DNA of 64,000 nucleotides from Marmoricola sp. (GCA_025964775.1 JAOPYE010000012.1:124001-188000); one strand, 5' to 3'; positions 52,576-62,159 are shown, counted from the stretch's first letter. The notes: generated from the sequence alone by a model not told the origin. A program made the numbers and translations.

Positions 52576-52623
52576 TCAACGCCCATCACCACGCCTCGAC
52601 GCGTGTCAAAAGAGAGTCCTCCC

Positions 52624-53652
52624 ATGATCACCCGTACCTCCGCCCGGGTCCGTCTCGCCGCGGCCGTTGCCCTCTCGCTCGCCTCCCTGTCCTCGCTGGC
52701 CGCCTGCGGCAGCAGCCAGAGCGGCGAGGCGACCACCATCCGCTACCAGTCCTACTCGGGGACCGTCGATGTGCTCCAGCTGGCCGACGCCCTCGGCTAC
52801 CTCAAGGGACTGAAGCTGGACAAGGTCGGCGACGTGACCGGGGGGCCGCAGAGCCTCCAGGCGCTGGTCAGCCACCAGGTCGACATCAGCTCGAGCGCCT
52901 TCTTCGGCGCGATCGCGCAGGTCGTCGCCAGCGGAGCTCCGATCAAGGCCGTGGTGTCGACGTACGGCTCCAACGCCAAGACGAGCTCGGCGCTCGTCAC
53001 GCTGCAGGGATCGCCGATCACGACGGCCAAGGACCTGATCGGCAAGAAGGTCGCGGTCAACACGCTCGGTGCCAACTCCGAGGCCATCATCGACGTCTGG
53101 CTCCAGAAGAGCGGTCTCACTGCCGACCAGATCAAGCAGGTGACGCTGGTACCGCTCCCGCCGCTGAACATGTTCCAGGCGCTTCAGCAGCACCAGGTTG
53201 ATGCGGCGTCCGTGGGGAGTGGCCAGCTGCGAGCGGTGGCAGCCACGGGCCTGAAGGTGAAGACCCTGGTCAAGGACACCGACGTGATCGGTCCGTACAA
53301 CGGCGGCGGCGTCTCGCTCACCGACGACTTCCTCAAGAACAACCCGAAGACCTCACGTGAGCTCGTGACGGGCATCGCCAAGGCCGTGGCCTACATCGAG
53401 AGCCACGACCGGGCGAGCGTCCTGAAGGTCTATGACGCCTGGCTGACCCACCACGGCTACAGCAGCTACGTGCAGGCGGTGGACCAGAACTGGTCCGGCA
53501 CCACCGGGGTGGCCACGCCCACGACCGCTGCCATCGGCAGCAACGACTTCTCGATCTGGGTCGACTGGCTGAAGGGTCGCGGCACGGTGAAGGACACCCT
53601 CAAGAACAGCGAGATCTACACCAACCAGTACAACGACCTGGCGAAGGGCTGA
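52624..53652 (+). CDS. ABC transporter substrate-binding lipoprotein, sulfonate/taurine type (SsuA-like)
   Basis: 342 residues from the ATG at 52624. Signal LAAAVALSLASLSSLAAC with lipid-modified Cys28. The mature part has the NMT1/SsuA pattern: TVDVLQLADALGYLKGLKL, SALVTLQGSPITTAKDLIGKKVAVNT and VDAASVGSGQLRAV. It captures an alkanesulfonate, sulfone or related organosulfur compound outside the membrane and hands it to the permease at 54479. Confidence 0.87.
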   Translation: MITRTSARVRLAAAVALSLASLSSLAACGSSQSGEATTIRYQSYSGTVDVLQLADALGYLKGLKLDKVGDVTGGPQSLQALVSHQVDISSSAFFGAIAQVVASGAPIKAVVSTYGSNAKTSSALVTLQGSPITTAKDLIGKKVAVNTLGANSEAIIDVWLQKSGLTADQIKQVTLVPLPPLNMFQALQQHQVDAASVGSGQLRAVAATGLKVKTLVKDTDVIGPYNGGGVSLTDDFLKNNPKTSRELVTGIAKAVAYIESHDRASVLKVYDAWLTHHGYSSYVQAVDQNWSGTTGVATPTTAAIGSNDFSIWVDWLKGRGTVKDTLKNSEIYTNQYNDLAKG

Positions 53653-53655
53653 GCG

Positions 53656-54486
53656 ATGAGTGCGCAGATCGATCTACGAGACGTGGGACAGGTTTTCCAG
53701 GTCCGCGGCAACGACGACAAACGCAAGCGGGACTTCGTCGCACTGGACGGGGCGAACCTCACTGTGCGGGCCGGCGAGTTCGTGACGCTGGTCGGGCCGT
53801 CGGGATGCGGCAAGTCCACGGTGCTCGATCTGATCGCCGGGCTCACCAAGCCGACCTCGGGCAGCGTGAGCGTGGACGGGCGACCGGTCACCGGGCCGGG
53901 TCCGGACCGGAGCATCGTGTTCCAGCAGTACACGCTGCTGCCGTGGCGCACGGCCCAGGCCAACATCGAGTTCGCGCTCGAGGCCGTCGGTGGCTGGAGC
54001 AAGGCCGAGCGTGCCGAGCGCGCCCTCGAGTACCTCGATCTCGTCGGTCTCACGGAGTTCGCCAACCGCTATCCGCACGAACTCTCCGGAGGCATGAAGC
54101 AGCGGGTGGCGATCGCTCGGTCGCTGTCCTACGAGCCGGGGGTGCTGTTGATGGACGAACCGTTCGGCGCGCTGGATGCCCAGACGCGCGAGCGCCTCCA
54201 GGAAGAGCTCATCGACATCTGGCGGCGAACCGCTACCACCATCGTGTTCATCACCCACGACATCGAGGAGGCCGTGTTCCTCGGTGAGCGGGTCGCGGTG
54301 ATGAGCAGCCGACCCGGAACCATCCACACGGTCGTGGATGTGCGTCTTGATCGCTCGGGAGAGGCAGCGGAGGACATCCGCGGCACCCGTGAGTTCGCGG
54401 CGTACCGGCACGAGATCTGGAGCCTGTTGCGTGAGCAGCGGTCGGCGCCCCGGTCGGTCAGGGTGGAGGTGGCTTCCGTTGCCTAG
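53656..54486 (+). CDS. ABC transporter ATP-binding protein (SsuB-like)
   Basis: 276 residues. Walker A GPSGCGKST (47-55), signature LSGGMKQR (143-150), Walker B VLLMDEP (163-169) and the switch His in FITHDIEEA. The PWRTAQANIEFALE Q-loop region is typical of the nitrate/sulfonate/taurine importers. It powers uptake with the adjacent permease. Confidence 0.92.
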   Translation: MSAQIDLRDVGQVFQVRGNDDKRKRDFVALDGANLTVRAGEFVTLVGPSGCGKSTVLDLIAGLTKPTSGSVSVDGRPVTGPGPDRSIVFQQYTLLPWRTAQANIEFALEAVGGWSKAERAERALEYLDLVGLTEFANRYPHELSGGMKQRVAIARSLSYEPGVLLMDEPFGALDAQTRERLQEELIDIWRRTATTIVFITHDIEEAVFLGERVAVMSSRPGTIHTVVDVRLDRSGEAAEDIRGTREFAAYRHEIWSLLREQRSAPRSVRVEVASVA

Positions 54487-55321
54487 CCTGTTGGAGGAGC
54501 GCACCGAGCCGGGCCTGAACCCACGGCAGCAGGCGTCGGCCCGCGCCACGCACGTGTCGTCGTACGTCACCCGCCTGGGTCGGGTCGGCCGCGGCCTCCT
54601 CGGCGTGGTCATCCTGGCCCTGGTCTGGGAGTTCGTGCCGCGCCTCGGTCTCGTCAACAGCTACTTCCTGCCTCCGCTGCACACGGTGCTCGCTGCGTGG
54701 TGGGATCTGGCCAAGAGTGGCGAGCTCGAGCGGAACCTGCGCGCCAGCGTGCTGCGGTCGGGGATCGGGTTCGCCATCGCGATCGCAACCGCGATCCCGA
54801 CCGGAGTGGCCATCGCCTGGTACCGCCCGGTGCGCGAGGTGCTCACCCCGCCGCTGGAGGTCTTCAGGAACACCGCCGCCCTCGCGTTGCTGCCGGTGTT
54901 CACCCTCATCCTCGGGATCGGTGAGAGCTCGAAGATCGCGATCATCATCTATGCCTGCTTCTTCCCGATCCTGCTGAGCACCATCACCGGAGTGGCCACG
55001 GTGGACCCGCAGCTGCTGCGGTCCGCGAAGGTCCTGGGACTGAGCCCGTCGGCGACGTTCCGCAAGGTGGTGTTCCCGGCTGCCGTTCCCACGATCTTCA
55101 CGGGCATCCGGATCTCCGGTGCCGCGGCCATCCTCGTGCTCATCGCGGCCGAGCTGGTCGGTGCCACGGCCGGTCTCGGATTCCTCATCAACTACACCGA
55201 GCAGAACTTCCTGATCCCGCAGATGTACGCCGCCATCCTCACCACCACGTTGCTGGGTCTGGCTGTCAGCTATGGCCTCGTCCTGCTCGAACGCCGGTTC
55301 TCGCGCTGGCGTCCCGTCTGA
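54479..55321 (+). CDS. ABC transporter permease (SsuC-like)
   Basis: 280 residues from a TTG at 54479, preceded by GGAGGTGG at a good distance; no ATG or GTG fits as well. It overlaps the ATPase gene by 8 bases. About six membrane segments and the EAA loop (LLRSAKVLGLSPSATFRKVVFP) that contacts the ATPase. AAELVGATAGLGFLI is typical of the SsuC/TauC family. Confidence 0.88.
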   Translation: MPSLLEERTEPGLNPRQQASARATHVSSYVTRLGRVGRGLLGVVILALVWEFVPRLGLVNSYFLPPLHTVLAAWWDLAKSGELERNLRASVLRSGIGFAIAIATAIPTGVAIAWYRPVREVLTPPLEVFRNTAALALLPVFTLILGIGESSKIAIIIYACFFPILLSTITGVATVDPQLLRSAKVLGLSPSATFRKVVFPAAVPTIFTGIRISGAAAILVLIAAELVGATAGLGFLINYTEQNFLIPQMYAAILTTTLLGLAVSYGLVLLERRFSRWRPV

Positions 55322-55347
55322 TCGACAACCCCTCAAGGAGAAATCTC

Positions 55348-56706
55348 ATGACCACGCAGTCTCGGAAGCTCAGCCTCAACGCGTTCCTGCACGACACCGG
55401 CCACCACGAAGCGTCCTGGCGGCACCCGGAGTCGTCGGCTGAACGAGCACTCGACATCGACTTCTACACCGAACTTGCCCAGAAGGCCGAGGCAGCCAAG
55501 CTCGACGGCATCTTCTTCGCCGACGCACCCGGCCTCTGGTCAGCCACGGCGTACCGTCCTGCCTCGCACATCGAGCCGATCACCCGGCTGTCGGCGATCG
55601 CAGCCAAGACGTCGAAGATCGGTCTCATCGCCACGGCGTCGACGACGTTCTACGAGCCGTACAACCTGGCACGCCTGTTCTCCTCCCTCGACATCCTCTC
55701 GGGTGGACGGGCCGGCTGGAACATCGTGACCACCCAGTCCGATGCGGTGGCCCGGAACTTCAGCCTCAAGGAGATCCCTTCGCCCGAGGAGCGGTACGCA
55801 CGAGCGCAGGAGTTCGTCGACGTCGTCACCAAGCTGTGGGACAGCTGGGAGGACGACGCGATCCTCGTCGACCGTGAGAGCGGTCGCTACTTCGACGTGG
55901 ACAAGGTGCACAACATCAACCACATCGGCCGGCACTACCAGGTCGAGGGCGCTCTTGCCGCTCCCCGCAGCCCCCAGGGACGTCCGGTCTATGTCCAGGC
56001 CGGGTCCTCCAACGAGGGCAGGGCCTTCGCCGCCCGGAACGCCGAAGCGATCTTCACCGCGCACCAGACCATCGGGGACGCGCAGGCGTTCTACGCCGAC
56101 ATCAAGAGCCGTGCGGTGAAGCTGGGTCGCAACCCGGACCACGTCAAGGTGCTCCCGGGGATCAGCGCGTTCCTGGGCGACACCGAGAAGGAGGCCCGGG
56201 AGCTCGAGGGGTACGTCAATTCCCTGACGGTGCCGGAGTACGGCATCGCGCAGCTCGAGCAGCTCAGCGGCAGGTCGATCGCCCACCTCAAGCTGGACGA
56301 GGCTGTTCCGGCCGACACCTTCGGCCTCGCCGGCAACGTCCTCGACAACAACCGCTCGCGGCTCCAGGTGGTGGCGAACATCGTCGAGCGAGAGCGTCCG
56401 ACACTGCGTCAGCTCCTGCACCGGTTGGCCGGCGGTCGCGGGCACAACGTCGTCGCCGGTACGCCGACCCAGGTGGCAGACATCATCACCGACTGGTTCA
56501 CCGGCAACGCCGCCGACGGATTCAACGTGATGCCGCCGCTGTACCCGCAGCTGCTCGACGCCTTCACAGCGAAGGTGGTCCCGCTGTTGCAGGAGCGTGG
56601 AATCTTCCGCGAGGACTACGTCGGCTCGACCTTGCGGGAGCACTACGGTCTCCCGCGCCCCGAGTCCCTGTATGCCGGGTCCTCCCGCGCTTCGGCCGGA
56701 GCGTGA
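55348..56706 (+). CDS. NtaA/SnaA/DszA-type FMN-dependent monooxygenase
   Basis: 452 residues, with CAAGGAG before the ATG. It is of the bacterial luciferase-like (LLM) superfamily: LDGIFFADAPGLW, PITRLSAIAAKTSKIGLIATAST, FSSLDILSGGRAGWNIVTT and VYVQAGSSNEGRAFAA. The long central insertion suits the NtaA/DszA group, which uses reduced FMN to cleave C-S or C-N bonds. In this operon release of sulfite from an organosulfur compound is the expected job. Confidence 0.87.
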   Translation: MTTQSRKLSLNAFLHDTGHHEASWRHPESSAERALDIDFYTELAQKAEAAKLDGIFFADAPGLWSATAYRPASHIEPITRLSAIAAKTSKIGLIATASTTFYEPYNLARLFSSLDILSGGRAGWNIVTTQSDAVARNFSLKEIPSPEERYARAQEFVDVVTKLWDSWEDDAILVDRESGRYFDVDKVHNINHIGRHYQVEGALAAPRSPQGRPVYVQAGSSNEGRAFAARNAEAIFTAHQTIGDAQAFYADIKSRAVKLGRNPDHVKVLPGISAFLGDTEKEARELEGYVNSLTVPEYGIAQLEQLSGRSIAHLKLDEAVPADTFGLAGNVLDNNRSRLQVVANIVERERPTLRQLLHRLAGGRGHNVVAGTPTQVADIITDWFTGNAADGFNVMPPLYPQLLDAFTAKVVPLLQERGIFREDYVGSTLREHYGLPRPESLYAGSSRASAGA

Positions 56707-56726
56707 GCGGGCGGGGAGGGAGCAGC

Positions 56727-57233
56727 ATGAGTACCGCCGTGGTCGTGGGCAATCCGAAGCCGCTGAGCCGAACCCTCGAGGCCGCCACCTTCCTGGCGCG
56801 CGAGCTGAGCGGTGCCGAGCCCGACCACGTTGTGGACCTCGCGACGCTCGGGGCGGACCTGCTCGAACCGAGTGCGCCCTCAGTGGCGGCCCTGGTCGAG
56901 CAGGTCGGTGGCGCAGACCTCGTGGTGGTGGCGAGCCCGACGTACAAAGGCACGTTCACCGGCCTGCTCAAGCTGTTCCTGGACCGGTTCGCCGGCGGGA
57001 GCGGACTGTCCGGCGTCGCGGTACCGCTGATGCTCGGCGCCTCGCCGGCGCACGCGCTGGCCCCGGAGCTCTCGTTGCGCCCGGTGCTCACCGAGCTCGG
57101 CGCGACCGTGCCCGGCCGCGGGCTGTTCGTCCTCGATTCGGCGTACGACGATCCTGCTGCCTACGCGGCCTGGCTCGCCGCGACCCGACCCGTGGTGGAG
57201 GCACTGGTGACGGGAAGGACTGTGTCGGCATGA
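56727..57233 (+). CDS. NADPH-dependent FMN reductase (SsuE/MsuE-like)
   Basis: 168 residues from the ATG at 56727, with GGGAGGGAG upstream; a GTG at 56703 overlaps the previous stop. Flavodoxin-like fold: VVVGNPKPLSRTLEAA, ADLVVVASPTYKGTFTGLLK and LFLDRFAGG. It supplies reduced FMN to the monooxygenase. The stop overlaps the next ATG. Confidence 0.83.
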   Translation: MSTAVVVGNPKPLSRTLEAATFLARELSGAEPDHVVDLATLGADLLEPSAPSVAALVEQVGGADLVVVASPTYKGTFTGLLKLFLDRFAGGSGLSGVAVPLMLGASPAHALAPELSLRPVLTELGATVPGRGLFVLDSAYDDPAAYAAWLAATRPVVEALVTGRTVSA

Positions 57234-57727
57234 CCGAGCTCGTCACGAACCAGGACCTGGATCCGGCAGCGCTGCGCGAGGCATTCGGCATCTTCCCCAG
57301 TGGAGTTGTCGCGGTTGCGGCCGAGGTCGACGGTGAGCTCGTCGGTCTCGCGGCGAGCTCCTTCACCAGTGTCAGCCTCGACCCGCCGTTGGTGTCCTTC
57401 TCGATCGCCCGGACCTCCAAGACCTGGCCCGACCTGCGCCGCTCGCCGCACGTCGGGGTCACGGTCCTGGCCGCGACCCAGCACTCGGTCTGCCGCCAGC
57501 TGGCCGGCGAGCCCGCCCACCGGTTCGACGGCGTCCCGATCCGCGTCAGCGAGGACGGGGCTGTCACCCTGGACGAGGGTCTGGCCCGGTTCGACTGCAC
57601 CATCTACTCCGAGGTCGAAGCAGGCGACCACATGGTCGTACTCCTCGAGTTGCACGCCGTCGACCAGAGTGACACCAGCAGCCCGCTGGTGTTCCACCGA
57701 AGCGCGTTCAGCCAGCTCGCTGTCTAA
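57230..57727 (+). CDS. Flavin reductase family protein (split-barrel)
   Basis: 165 residues. FPSGVVAVAAEVDGELVGLAAS, FTSVSLDPPLVSFSIART and HMVVLLELHAVD match the HpaC/NtaB-like flavin reductases. It is a second source of reduced flavin in the operon, of a different fold from the gene before it. It may serve the same monooxygenase or a partner encoded elsewhere. Confidence 0.83.
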   Translation: MTELVTNQDLDPAALREAFGIFPSGVVAVAAEVDGELVGLAASSFTSVSLDPPLVSFSIARTSKTWPDLRRSPHVGVTVLAATQHSVCRQLAGEPAHRFDGVPIRVSEDGAVTLDEGLARFDCTIYSEVEAGDHMVVLLELHAVDQSDTSSPLVFHRSAFSQLAV

Positions 57728-57742
57728 GGGCCGTGTCCGGCA

Positions 57743-59251
57743 CTAGCCGACCTTCCCGATCCGGCGCTTGCCGCGACCCGCGAGAGCCCGCAGCATGCGG
57801 TGAACCACTGTGCTGCGAGTCTTGGTGTACGGGTACCACATCAACTCGTTCTTCGGCGCGACCTTCGGCGTCGTGATCGCCTTGGCCCGGCAGTACTTGC
57901 GGATCGCCGCCTCCGCCCCGAACCGGCTGCCGATCCCGGACTCCTTCCAGCCGCCGTGCGGCAGCGTGAAGGAGAACAGGTTGGCGAGCACGTCGTTGAC
58001 GTTGACCGCGCCGGCGTCGAGGCGGGCGGCGATGTCGAGCGCACGGGCCTCGTCCTGGCTCCAGACCGAGGCCGAGAGGCCGTACGCCGAGTCGTTGGCC
58101 AGCCGGACGGCTTCCTCGGCGTCAGCGACCTTCATCACCGGGATCGTCGGGCCGAACGTCTCCTCGCGCATGCACGACATCGTGTGGTCGACGTCGACCA
58201 GCACGGTCGGCTCGAACGCGGTGCCACCCGGAACCCGACGCCCGCCGGTGAGGACGCGGGCACCGGACGCAACGGCCTCGTCGACGTGGCGCTCGACGAT
58301 GTCGACCTGCGAGGCGGTGGCCATCGACCCGACGTCGGTGCTGCCGAGCGGCCCGGGTCCCTGGCGCAGATCGGCAACCTTGGCGGCCAGGCGGGTGACG
58401 AAGTCGGCGTACACCGGGGCCTCGACGTAGACGCGCTCGACCGAGACGCAGACCTGGCCGGAGTTGAACAGTCCGCCCCACGCAGCCGCGTTGACGGCCC
58501 GCTCGATGTCGGCGTCGGCGAGCACGATCATCGGATCCTTGCCACCGAGCTCCAGGCTGCAGCCGATCAGGCGCTCGGCAGCCCGTACGGCGATCTTGCG
58601 GCCTGTCGCCGTCGACCCGGTGAACTGGATGTAGTCGACGACGTCGACCAGCGCGGCACCGGCGCCGCCGGCGCCCGTGACGGCGGCGAAGACATCGGGA
58701 GCACCGATCTCGCGCCAGCCCTCCAGCGCCGCGACGAGCGAGAGCGGGGTCACCTCGGACGGCTTGACCAGGACGGCGCAGCCGGCCGCGAGTGCGGGGG
58801 TGACGTCCATGAACGGTCCTGTGATCGGGAAGTTCCAGGGCGTGATCACGCCGACCAGCTGGTGCGGCTGGTAGCTCACGCTGAGCCGCTTGGCGGCGCT
58901 CATGATGCTGTGCGGCTTGCGCTGCTCGGTGGCCAGCGCGCCGCCGGCGATCTTCGAGAAGTAGTTGATCAGGTCGGCGGCCATCCCGACCTCCATCGCT
59001 GCCTCGTGCCTGACCTTGCCGGTCTCGAGCTGGAGGAGGTCGGTCAGCTCACCGGCGTGGTCGAGCAGCCAGTCCCGGTACGCCGCGAACCACGGCGCCC
59101 GTCCGTCGGCGCCGAGCTGGTGCCAGGCAACCTGGGCGGCGCGGAGCTCGGCGGCCCGGGCGGCGATCGCGTCGGCCTCCATCACCGGGACGGTGCCGGC
59201 GATGCGTCCGTCGGCGGGGGACAGTACTTCGAGGACCTCGGTCTGCGTCAT
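57743..59251 (-). CDS. Aldehyde dehydrogenase (succinate-semialdehyde dehydrogenase-like)
   Basis: 502 residues from the ATG at 59251. PWNFP, LVKPSEVTP, FTGSTATGRKIA, the Glu in ELGGKDPM and the catalytic Cys in NSGQVCVSVERVYV are present. The C-terminal 45 residues beyond the fold (KNELMWYPYTKTRSTVVHRM) are basic and unusual for soluble family members, as seen in some mycobacterial gabD2-like proteins. The frame continues upstream antisense to the cyclase but is not coding there. Confidence 0.87.
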   Translation of the reverse strand: MTQTEVLEVLSPADGRIAGTVPVMEADAIAARAAELRAAQVAWHQLGADGRAPWFAAYRDWLLDHAGELTDLLQLETGKVRHEAAMEVGMAADLINYFSKIAGGALATEQRKPHSIMSAAKRLSVSYQPHQLVGVITPWNFPITGPFMDVTPALAAGCAVLVKPSEVTPLSLVAALEGWREIGAPDVFAAVTGAGGAGAALVDVVDYIQFTGSTATGRKIAVRAAERLIGCSLELGGKDPMIVLADADIERAVNAAAWGGLFNSGQVCVSVERVYVEAPVYADFVTRLAAKVADLRQGPGPLGSTDVGSMATASQVDIVERHVDEAVASGARVLTGGRRVPGGTAFEPTVLVDVDHTMSCMREETFGPTIPVMKVADAEEAVRLANDSAYGLSASVWSQDEARALDIAARLDAGAVNVNDVLANLFSFTLPHGGWKESGIGSRFGAEAAIRKYCRAKAITTPKVAPKNELMWYPYTKTRSTVVHRMLRALAGRGKRRIGKVG

Positions 59252-59353
59252 GGGACGAGTCTGTGCCCGAACTCGGGCGGCGTGCTTGTTCGCGGTGCAC
59301 GGGTTGTCCGTCGCCGGGTTGTGCGATCCGTCCAAAAGAAGGTCGGCACTGCG

Positions 59354-60955
59354 ATGATGTCGCCCGTGAGCGCCCGCCGGAACGCACCCTTCGGGTCTGT
59401 CCTGCTCGGGTCGACCAACCAGTCGCCCAAGCGGCTGCGGGTCCGGCTCCAGCTGCTGCTCACCACGATGCTGGTCACCACCCACCTGGTCGGGGCGGGC
59501 GTCGTGTTCGTGATCTCCGCCCTGGTGCTCCCGACCAGGGCGCTGAACCACGCGAGCATCGTCAGCCTGGCGATCACCGTTCCGACCTACGTTGGCGTCG
59601 CGGTGCTGGTCGGCGGCTTCTGGGGAACCATCAGCAGCCTGCGCGGACTGCGCTGGGCGATCGAGGGTCGGACGCCGACGGCGAAGGACCGCCGTACCGC
59701 ACTTCGTACGCCGATCCGGCTGACGCTGATCCAGGGCGGCCTCTGGTTCGGCGGGCTCGTCGTCTTCACGACCCAGGCACTGGTCCTGCAGCCGGCGCGC
59801 GCCTTCGGGACGGCGTTCGCGATCCTGATCAGCGGCATGGTGGTCAGCACGATCGCCTACCTGCAGGCAGAGTTCGCGCTGCGCCCGATCGCAGCGCAGG
59901 CGCTGACCGGCCAGGCGCACCGACGTCGTGGCATGACCGGGGTCCAGGCCCGGATGCTGCTCTTCTGGGGGATCGGCACCGCGGCGCCGGTGGTCGGGTT
60001 GGCGACGACGACGATCGTCGCGCTGACCAGCCACGAGATGTCGCGGGACAGGCTGGCGATCATCGGGCTCGTGCTCTCGGGCGTCGTGCTCGTGTTCGGC
60101 CTGCTGGTCACCGTGTTGAACGCCCGCGCGGTGGTCGCGCCGATCGCGTCGGTCCGCTATGCCCTGGGTCGGGTCCGCAAGGGTGACTTCGACGCCGAGG
60201 TGACGGTCTTCGACGGGACCGAGCTCGGGCTGTTGCAGGCCGGGTTCAACGACATGGCCCGCGGGCTGCGGGAGCGGGAGGCCATCCGCGACCTGTTCGG
60301 CCGCCACGTGGGCAAGGAGGTCGCTGCGGCCGCAGCAGCCGGCGAGGTCGTGCTCGGCGGTGAGGCACGGGTGGCGTCAGTCCTGTTCATCGACCTGATC
60401 GGGTCGACGGCCTACGCGACGCAACGGGCACCGTCCGAGGTGGTCGAGACCCTCAACCGCTTCCTCGCGGTCGTCGTCTCCGAGGTCGACGCTCAGGGTG
60501 GCTTCGTCAACAAGTTCATGGGCGACGCCGCACTGGCGATCTTCGGGGCACCCGTCGAGCAGTCCGGCCATGCCACCGCGGCGCTGCACGCCGCCCGGCG
60601 GATCGCGACCCGCCTCGCGACCGAGGTCACTGCGATCGAGGCCGGGATCGGCGTGGCGACGGGGGAAGTCGTGGCCGGCAACATCGGCGAGGAGTCGCGG
60701 TTCGAGTACACCGTCATCGGCGACTCGGTGAACTCGGCGGCGCGACTCTGCGACCTGGCCAAAGGCGTGCCCGGTCACGTGCTCGCCTCCGCCACGTCGG
60801 TCGAGCAGGCCGACGAGGCGGAGCGTGCGTACTGGATCTCCGAGGGTGAGCACGTGCTGCGCGGTCGGTCGGCTCCGACGTCAACCTGTCGGTTGCGCGA
60901 CGCCTCGGTGCTGGCGTCGCGGTCGATGTCGGAGCCGACCGGCCCTGCGCACTAG
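59354..60955 (+). CDS. Membrane class III adenylate/guanylate cyclase with HAMP domain
   Basis: 533 residues from the ATGATG at 59354. Six hydrophobic segments occupy residues 30-270 in the layout of Rv1318c-type mycobacterial cyclases, followed by a HAMP domain (NARAVVAPIASVRYALGRV) and a cyclase domain. Metal-binding Asp residues lie in FIDLIGSTAYAT and FMGDAALAIFGAP, and YTVIGDSVNSAARL is the transition-state segment. It makes cAMP or cGMP. Its TAG shares CTAG with the stop of the converging gene. Confidence 0.9.
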   Translation: MMSPVSARRNAPFGSVLLGSTNQSPKRLRVRLQLLLTTMLVTTHLVGAGVVFVISALVLPTRALNHASIVSLAITVPTYVGVAVLVGGFWGTISSLRGLRWAIEGRTPTAKDRRTALRTPIRLTLIQGGLWFGGLVVFTTQALVLQPARAFGTAFAILISGMVVSTIAYLQAEFALRPIAAQALTGQAHRRRGMTGVQARMLLFWGIGTAAPVVGLATTTIVALTSHEMSRDRLAIIGLVLSGVVLVFGLLVTVLNARAVVAPIASVRYALGRVRKGDFDAEVTVFDGTELGLLQAGFNDMARGLREREAIRDLFGRHVGKEVAAAAAAGEVVLGGEARVASVLFIDLIGSTAYATQRAPSEVVETLNRFLAVVVSEVDAQGGFVNKFMGDAALAIFGAPVEQSGHATAALHAARRIATRLATEVTAIEAGIGVATGEVVAGNIGEESRFEYTVIGDSVNSAARLCDLAKGVPGHVLASATSVEQADEAERAYWISEGEHVLRGRSAPTSTCRLRDASVLASRSMSEPTGPAH

Positions 60956-62117
60956 CCGTTGCAGCTACCCGTGCCCGAGTCGCTGTAGTCCAGCGCGCTC
61001 GATCCGAACCCGGCCCCGGCCAGCGTGGGCTGGTAGTCCCAGGCGTAGCCGCCCGGCTTCAGGGTCAGCTTCATCACGCCGTAGGCGGATGCCTGCGCCG
61101 TGACCACGTTCGGGTTCGCGTAGCTTCCGTCGGCGTTGGTCGCCAGGGTGTCCAGAGCCTCGCCGCCGCTACCGACGATGAACTCGGGGATACCGTTCGT
61201 CGGGTCGTAGTTGCCGGCGGGGTCCATCGGCTTGAACCGCGCGTACGCGTGCTCGTGACCGTTGAGGATCAGCGTCGCGTGGTTGTTGTAGAGGAGCTTC
61301 CACCACGCGTCCGATGCCAGTCCTTCGGCTCCACCGGCACCTGGCGCGCTGGCCGGGATCGTGCTGGTCGCTGCCGTCGTCGCGCTGAAGGCCGGCTGGT
61401 GCCAGTACGCGATCGTACAGGGCTTGGTGTTGTTCTGCAGGTCGTCCGACAGCCACTGCGTCTCCTGTGACAGCAGGCCGCCGTCGGTCGTCGAGCAGTC
61501 GTTGTTGAACGGCGCCGAGCCGCACTCGACGTTCAGCGAGATGATGTGCCAGTTGCCGAGGTCGTAGGAGTACCAGCCCTGGTTGCCGGCGGTGTCGTCG
61601 CCAGCCTGGCCCTGGGAGTTCGGCGTACCGGTCTGGTCGTGTCCGTTGAAGTACCCGAAGTAGCCGGTGCCGTTCTGGGCTGCCTCGTTGTCGCCCTTCT
61701 TGGTGTACGCGTAGTACTCGTGGTTGCCCGGTGCCGGGCGCTCGAGCATCTTCAGGCCGCCCCAGGCCTGCTCGAACGAGTTCTCGAAGTCACTGAGCTT
61801 GCCGACCTCGTACTGCTCGTCGCCGAGCAGGGCGACGGCGTCCGGCTGCATGCCGGCGGCCTGCTTGGCCGTCGCGAACTCTGCTGGAAGCCGCCGAGGC
61901 TCGGGCTGCCGCACTTGAGCGCCGAGGGCGTCGGCGTGTTCTCGGCGGTGGTGGGCTCGCAGGCGATGTCGCCCACGGCAGCGAGGGTGTAGGTGCGACC
62001 GTGCGAGTTCGAGTACGGCCAGTTGTTGGTGACGTGGCCGGCGACAGCTGCTCCGGCAGCCGTGAGGACGAGCACGCCTGCGACGACGGCGGGCAGCTTG
62101 CGGAGGTGAGTGGGCAC
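60952..62117 (-). pseudogene. Secreted metallophosphoesterase, frameshifted
   Basis: Two frames together give a calcineurin-like phosphoesterase. The first part, from the GTG at 62117, has a signal peptide (VVAGVLVLTAAGAAVAG) and the metal-binding AAVGDIAC. The second, from about 61882 to 60952, has LLGDEQYE, GNHEYY, YWHQPAF and GHEHAYARF. Near 61883 the reading jumps frame: CAGCAGAG would read CAG-GCA-GAG with one extra G, so a single base is missing. Total length agrees (1166 bases, one short of a multiple of three). It may be a true pseudogene, a recent mutation or a sequence error. Confidence 0.8.
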
Positions 62118-62147
62118 AGCGAGGGTTCCTTCCCCTGGATGGACGAG

Positions 62148-62159
62148 TGGAACGTTCCA
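62148..62159. promoter_or_regulatory. Perfect 12-base palindrome upstream of the metallophosphoesterase
   Basis: TGGAACGTTCCA lies 31-42 bases before the GTG at 62117. A second small repeat, TTCCG/CGGAA, lies at 62160-62173. The position suits a repressor site. No PHO-box direct repeats are seen. Confidence 0.35.

Noticed and set aside
52382-52623. SAM or other sulfur riboswitch before the sulfonate transporter
   Set aside because: No SAM-I, SAM-II or SAM-IV core could be matched; the translated Cys leader peptide explains the long leader better.
57800-59353. Upstream extension of the cyclase frame across the aldehyde dehydrogenase
   Set aside because: Antisense to a complete aldehyde dehydrogenase; the cyclase start at 59354 fits the membrane domain of its family.
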